64,000 bases of DNA from Variovorax sp. PAMC 28711 (GTDB lineage: Bacteria; Pseudomonadota; Gammaproteobacteria; Burkholderiales; Burkholderiaceae_C): contig NZ_CP014517.1 of assembly GCF_001577265.1 (NCBI RefSeq), positions 4,004,501 to 4,068,500 on the forward strand, in the 5' to 3' direction. Every line of letters starts with the position of its first letter. Positions within the stretch are counted from its first letter, which is position 1. Shown piece after piece: positions 60,119 through 64,000 of the stretch. The position numbers were made by a program, and so were the translations under genes. The notes under the pieces were generated by a model. It did not search any database and was not told where the DNA came from. It worked only from the letters and a program-made list of their open reading frames with translations.

Positions 60119-62548
60119 ATGAAAAACCCTACGTCCTCGTCCCCTGTTCCCCTTGTGGCGGGTGGATTGCTGGCCCTTGTCGGCCTGGCGCTCGGCGCTG
60201 CCGGCGTCTGGCTGATCGTGCTGGGCGGAAGCTGGTACTACCTGCTCGCGGCCGTCGCCCTGCTTTTGGCGGGCGCGATGCTGATCCGGCGCTCGTCGAC
60301 CGCGCTGGGTGTTCTCGCGCTGCTGCTTTTTGCCACGCTCGCATGGTCGGTGTGGGAAGTCGGCTTCGATTGGTGGCCTCTCGCCGCGCGACTCGGCGTG
60401 CTGTTCCTGGTGGCGCTGTTCGTCGTCTGTCCGTGGGTGACCCGCTCGCTGGGCGGTGGCCAGCGCGACGGTGTGGAGAACGCCGATCGCCGAGTGCGCG
60501 CATCCTGGCGCCGGGGCGGCGGCCTGGCACTCAGCCTGAGCCTCGTCGTGTGCACGGTGACACTGCTTTTCTCGCTGACCCGGAACGTTCACGAGGTTGA
60601 GGGCATGTTGCCGGTCGCCCAGCGCCCGGTCTCCGCGATGGGGACGAGCAGCAACGGTGTGCCGGAGGGAGAGTGGCACGCCTATGGCCGTACCGGCTTC
60701 GGCCAGCGCTATTCGCCGCTCACACAGATCACGCCGGCCAATGTGGGCCAGCTTCAAGTGGCCTGGCAGTTCCGGACCGGCGACATGCGCGGGCAGCCGG
60801 GCGACCCGGTCGAAACCACTTACGAAGTCACGCCGCTCAAGGTGGGTGACCGCCTGTATCTCTGCAATCCGCACCAGTCCGTGATCGCGCTCGATGCGAC
60901 CTCGGGCGCCGAAGTGTGGCGCTACGACCCGAAGATCGAGGGCGCTCTGGCGCTGCAACATCTGACGTGTCGAGGGCTCTCCTACCAACCGCCGGATGCA
61001 ACGTCGAACGGCACCGAACCAGACAGCTGCGCCAACGGCAAACTGTTCATGCCGACAGCGGATGCACGACTGATCGCACTGAATCCCGATACCGGCGCAG
61101 CCTGCAGCGCGTTCGGAAACGGCAAGGGCCAGATCGACCTGTCGGCGCACATGCCCAACCCGCGCGCCGGTTCCTATTACTCGACTTCGCCGGTCGTGGT
61201 CACGAAGAAGCTCGTGATCGTCGGCGGTACGGTGCTGGACAACGTCTCCACGCACGAGCAATCCGGCGTGATCCGGGCCTTCGACGTCGACACCGGGGCG
61301 CTGGTCTGGAACTGGGATTCGGGCAACCCGGATGAAACCGCGCCCATTGCCGAAGGCCAGAGCTACACGGCGAATTCGCCGAACAGCTGGTCGATCTCCA
61401 GCGTGGACGAAACGCTCGGCATGGTCTATGTGCCGATGGGCAACCAGCCGCCCGATCAGTGGGGCGGCAAGCGCAGCCCTGCGGTGGAGAAGTATTCGTC
61501 TTCGGTGGTGGCGCTCGACCTCGCCACCGGCAAGGTGCGATGGGTGTTCCAGACGGTGCATCACGACCTCTGGGATTACGACGTGCCGTCGCAGCCCAGC
61601 CTGGTCGACCTCACCATCGACGGCGCCACGGTGCCCGCACTGGTTCAGCCCACCAAGCAGGGGGAACTGTTCGTGCTGGACCGCCGGACGGGCACGCCGA
61701 TCAATACGGTGGACGAGATTCCCGCGCCGCAGGGCGCTGCGGCGGGCGATCATTCAGCGCCGACGCAACCCCGGACAGCCTTGTCGTTCGACCCACCGAA
61801 GCTCACCGGCCGTGACATGTGGGGCGCCACCCTGTTCGACCAGCTCGCCTGCCGCATCGCGTTCCATCGGCTGCGCTACGAAGGCCGATTCACGCCCCCA
61901 TCGACCCAGGGCTCGCTGATCTATCCAGGCAATTTCGGCGTTTTCAACTGGGGCAGCGTGGCGGTGGACCCGCAGCGGCAGATTGCCTTCACTACACCCA
62001 CCTACCTCGCGTTCGTGTCGAAACTTGTTCCCAGGCCCGACGACACACAACTGATGGTGCAGTCGGACGGCCCGCCCAAGGGCGCCTTGCCTGCGCTCAA
62101 CGAGAACTTCGGCGCGCCTTTCGCGGCCAAGCTGGGCCCCTTTGTGTCGCCGCTCGGATTCCCGTGCACGGCGCCGCCGTGGGGCTATGTCGCGGGCGCC
62201 GACCTGACGACTGGAAAAATCATCTGGAAACATCGCAATGGAACCGTGCGCGACCTTGCACCGGTGCCCCTGCCTTTCCGCATGGGCGTGCCGAACCTGG
62301 GCGGCCCCATCGCGACTGCCGGCGGCGTGGCTTTCCTGTCGGGCACGCTCGATGACCACGTGCGCGGCTACGACGTCACCAGCGGAAAGCAGCTGTGGGA
62401 GAGCCGGCTTCCGGCGGGAGGGCAGGCGACGCCGATGACCTACACCGGCACCGACGGTCGTCAATACCTCCTCGTGGTGGCCGGAGGACACGGCTCCACG
62501 CACACCAAGGCGGGTGACTACGTGATCGCGTATGCGCTCCCCCAATGA
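60119..62548 (+). CDS. gcd: Membrane-bound PQQ-dependent dehydrogenase, glucose/quinate/shikimate family
   Basis: 809 residues, like E. coli Gcd (796). Five N-terminal TM helices (about 10-150) anchor it. The periplasmic eight-bladed quinoprotein propeller starts near residue 195 (WHAYGRTGFGQRYSPLTQIT) and has the family blocks HLTCRGLSY, VHHDLWDYDVPSQPSLVDL and GKIIWKHRNGTVRD. It oxidises a sugar or cyclic alcohol in the periplasm and passes electrons to ubiquinone. Glucose versus quinate cannot be decided by eye. Its stop overlaps the cyoA start (ATGA), linking it to a quinol oxidase. PQQ synthesis genes are not in the window. Confidence 0.9.
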   Translation: MKNPTSSSPVPLVAGGLLALVGLALGAAGVWLIVLGGSWYYLLAAVALLLAGAMLIRRSSTALGVLALLLFATLAWSVWEVGFDWWPLAARLGVLFLVALFVVCPWVTRSLGGGQRDGVENADRRVRASWRRGGGLALSLSLVVCTVTLLFSLTRNVHEVEGMLPVAQRPVSAMGTSSNGVPEGEWHAYGRTGFGQRYSPLTQITPANVGQLQVAWQFRTGDMRGQPGDPVETTYEVTPLKVGDRLYLCNPHQSVIALDATSGAEVWRYDPKIEGALALQHLTCRGLSYQPPDATSNGTEPDSCANGKLFMPTADARLIALNPDTGAACSAFGNGKGQIDLSAHMPNPRAGSYYSTSPVVVTKKLVIVGGTVLDNVSTHEQSGVIRAFDVDTGALVWNWDSGNPDETAPIAEGQSYTANSPNSWSISSVDETLGMVYVPMGNQPPDQWGGKRSPAVEKYSSSVVALDLATGKVRWVFQTVHHDLWDYDVPSQPSLVDLTIDGATVPALVQPTKQGELFVLDRRTGTPINTVDEIPAPQGAAAGDHSAPTQPRTALSFDPPKLTGRDMWGATLFDQLACRIAFHRLRYEGRFTPPSTQGSLIYPGNFGVFNWGSVAVDPQRQIAFTTPTYLAFVSKLVPRPDDTQLMVQSDGPPKGALPALNENFGAPFAAKLGPFVSPLGFPCTAPPWGYVAGADLTTGKIIWKHRNGTVRDLAPVPLPFRMGVPNLGGPIATAGGVAFLSGTLDDHVRGYDVTSGKQLWESRLPAGGQATPMTYTGTDGRQYLLVVAGGHGSTHTKAGDYVIAYALPQ

Positions 62549-63345
62549 CGACACCGTTCGCGTTCCAGTCCGGCGCACTCGATCCGCAAGGCCCGGTTGC
62601 GGCTGCGGAGCGCCTGATCCTGTTGAACGCCACCGTGATCATGCTGGCCGTGATCGTGCCGGTGATCCTGTTGACGCTCGCGGTGGCCTGGTGGTTCCGC
62701 GCCGGCAATCGGCGTGCGCGGCGACGCCCCGACTGGTCCTACTCCGGTCCGCTCGAAGTGACGGTGTGGTCCATCCCGCTGCTGGTGATCCTGTTCCTGG
62801 GCGGGATCGCCTGGCTCAGCGCCCATGACCTCGACCCGCGCAAGCCGCTCGACACGCCCGGCAAGCCGCTCGACGTCGAAGTGGTGTCGCTCGACTGGAA
62901 GTGGCTGTTCATCTACCCGGAGTCGGGCGTGGCGAGCGTGAACCATCTGGTCGTGCCGGCCGGCCGCGCTCTGCGACTGAAGCTCACGTCGACCACCGTC
63001 ATGAACAGTTTTCTGGTGCCGCAGCTCGCTGGCCAGATCTACACGATGGCGGGCATGACGACACAACTGCATTTGCAGGCCGACCGCCCCGGCCTCTACC
63101 CCGGCCTTTCCGCGCAGTTCAGCGGCGACGGGTTCTCGGACATGCGCTTCGAGGTCGAGGCTGTGCCGGAGACGGCTTTTTCTCAATGGGTCGAACAGGC
63201 TCGAAACACGGGGGAAGCGCTGGACCAGGATGCATTGAACGGGTTGAAACAGCCGGGTACGGCCCGTCGCGCAACGTACCGGGTGGCGCTGCCGCAGTTG
63301 TTCGAAACACTCGTGCACGGCACCGATCCGTCGCACCATCCATGA
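62545..63345 (+). CDS. cyoA: Cytochrome bo-type ubiquinol oxidase subunit II (CyoA)
   Basis: 266 residues. Two TM helices (about 22-48 and 70-92) precede a periplasmic cupredoxin domain: [29 protein letters not shown], then [26 protein letters not shown], then [16 protein letters not shown]. The CuA ligand cysteines and histidines of cytochrome c oxidases are absent, which identifies a quinol oxidase. Unlike enteric CyoA there is no lipoprotein signal: the protein begins [18 protein letters not shown], which corresponds to the mature end. The protein is also shorter than E. coli CyoA (315). cyoB follows after 10 bp. Confidence 0.92.
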   Translation: MTTPFAFQSGALDPQGPVAAAERLILLNATVIMLAVIVPVILLTLAVAWWFRAGNRRARRRPDWSYSGPLEVTVWSIPLLVILFLGGIAWLSAHDLDPRKPLDTPGKPLDVEVVSLDWKWLFIYPESGVASVNHLVVPAGRALRLKLTSTTVMNSFLVPQLAGQIYTMAGMTTQLHLQADRPGLYPGLSAQFSGDGFSDMRFEVEAVPETAFSQWVEQARNTGEALDQDALNGLKQPGTARRATYRVALPQLFETLVHGTDPSHHP

Positions 63346-63355
63346 AAGAGACGAC

Positions 63356-64000
63356 ATGCTCGGCAAACTGAGCTGGGCCGCGTTGCCGCTGGGCCAGCCG
63401 ATCGCACTCGCTGCGGGTGCGATGGTCGCGCTGGTGATCGCCTCGGTGTTGGCGCTCGTCACCTGGAAACGACGGTGGCCCTTCCTCTGGCGCGAATGGA
63501 TCACCAGCGTGGACCACAAGCGGATCGGCGTGATGTACATCCTACTCGCGCTGGTGATGCTGCTGCGCGGGTTCGTCGACGCGATGATGATGCGGTCGCA
63601 GCTGGCGCTCGCGGCGGGTGGCGCACAGGGCTTTCTTCCGCCCGAGCACTACAACCAGATCTTTTCGGCGCACGGGACGATCATGATCTTCTTCGTCGCC
63701 ATGACCTTCATGGTCGGGCTGATGAATTTCGTCGTGCCCCTGCAGATCGGTGCCCGCGATGTGGCTTTCCCGGTGCTCAACTCGGTCAGCTTCTGGCTCA
63801 CCGCGGCCGGCGTGCTGCTCATGAACCTGTCGCTCGTGGTGGGCGAGTTCGCGCGCACCGGCTGGCTCGTGTATCCGCCGCTCTCGGAGCTGGCCTTTTC
63901 GCCGCAGGTGGGTGTGGACTACTACCTCTGGGCCCTGCAGATCGCGGGGGTCGGGACGCTGCTGTCGGGCATCAACCTCACGACCACCATTCTGAAGATG
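63356..64000 (+). CDS. cyoB: Cytochrome bo-type ubiquinol oxidase subunit I (CyoB), 5' part
   Basis: 215 codons to the window edge with no stop. It starts [21 protein letters not shown], and continues [20 protein letters not shown], the typical subunit I entry. The block [37 protein letters not shown] carries the low-spin haem ligand His region. It is followed by the [28 protein letters not shown] stretch of heme-copper oxidases. It forms the catalytic core that reduces oxygen and pumps protons. The rest of the operon (cyoC, cyoD) is expected beyond the edge. Confidence 0.95.
   Translation, partial: MLGKLSWAALPLGQPIALAAGAMVALVIASVLALVTWKRRWPFLWREWITSVDHKRIGVMYILLALVMLLRGFVDAMMMRSQLALAAGGAQGFLPPEHYNQIFSAHGTIMIFFVAMTFMVGLMNFVVPLQIGARDVAFPVLNSVSFWLTAAGVLLMNLSLVVGEFARTGWLVYPPLSELAFSPQVGVDYYLWALQIAGVGTLLSGINLTTTILKM

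Overview
The window is high-GC, gene-dense chromosomal DNA of a betaproteobacterium. The most likely family is Comamonadaceae, and Variovorax or a close relative is the best guess. This rests on gene content and order (a dapC-dapD-pilU-dapE-prmB string, tolB-pal-cpoB, rimP-nusA-infB-rbfA-truB, lptFG divergent from pepA-holC, smpB divergent from ratA-rnfH) and on a dispersed GC-rich repeat of a kind I associate with that family. It is an inference; no 16S rRNA gene is present. Almost everything is core housekeeping, tightly packed, with many 4-bp ATGA stop/start overlaps.

Layout. 1-4.8 kb: cell envelope, with a partial msbA facing away from tolB-pal-cpoB, then tcdA and tRNA-Lys. 5-8.1 kb: a looser, more accessory block on the minus strand (EAL-like/HDOD regulator, GAF protein, 74-aa orphan, DUF697-like protein). 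8.1-16.8 kb: a minus-strand run argA, dapC, dapD, a PilU-type ATPase, dapE, prmB and an ABC-F ATPase. 16.9-20.8 kb: hrpA, which carries an in-frame copy of the dispersed repeat. 20.9-25.9 kb: DUF3309 mini-protein, aminotransferase, CysB-type regulator, CbiX-like chelatase and lptFG. 25.9-29.6 kb: pepA, holC, an unknown gene and a branched-chain amino acid binding lipoprotein. 29.7-31.2 kb: tRNA-Ser behind an nfeD-SPFH pair. 31.3-35.9 kb: AdiA-type decarboxylase, fasciclin protein, an exported ATP-dependent DNA ligase (LigE type) and fabI. 35.9-42.6 kb: yejABEF peptide importer and an MFS permease. 42.7-51.1 kb: translation operon rimP-nusA-infB-rbfA-truB-typA behind a possible attenuator. 51.1-55.2 kb: secreted unknown, EamA permease, small lipoprotein, smpB, ratA-rnfH and a DUF4124 protein. 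55.3-58.6 kb: guaB-guaA, with a second repeat copy between them. 58.6-60 kb: a decayed AbiE toxin-antitoxin remnant behind the guaA 3' end. 60.1-64 kb: a membrane PQQ dehydrogenase fused by overlap to the start of a cyo quinol oxidase operon.

Functional themes. Three lysine/peptidoglycan genes (dapC, dapD, dapE) share a transcription unit with a pilus ATPase. The gcd-cyoA-cyoB string encodes a short periplasmic respiratory chain: sugar or cyclic alcohol to quinone to oxygen. The tRNA-modifying gene tcdA directly abuts a tRNA that is an expected substrate of its product.

I see no wholly new system. The most interesting signals are the protein-coding repeat insertion in hrpA, the AbiE scar at guaA with its intact-looking operator palindrome, the possible attenuator before rimP, the terminator overlapping a start codon at 51.1 kb, and the gcd-cyo fusion operon. 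No CRISPR array, intact insertion sequence, prophage or rRNA operon is visible. No gap between genes exceeds 300 bases.
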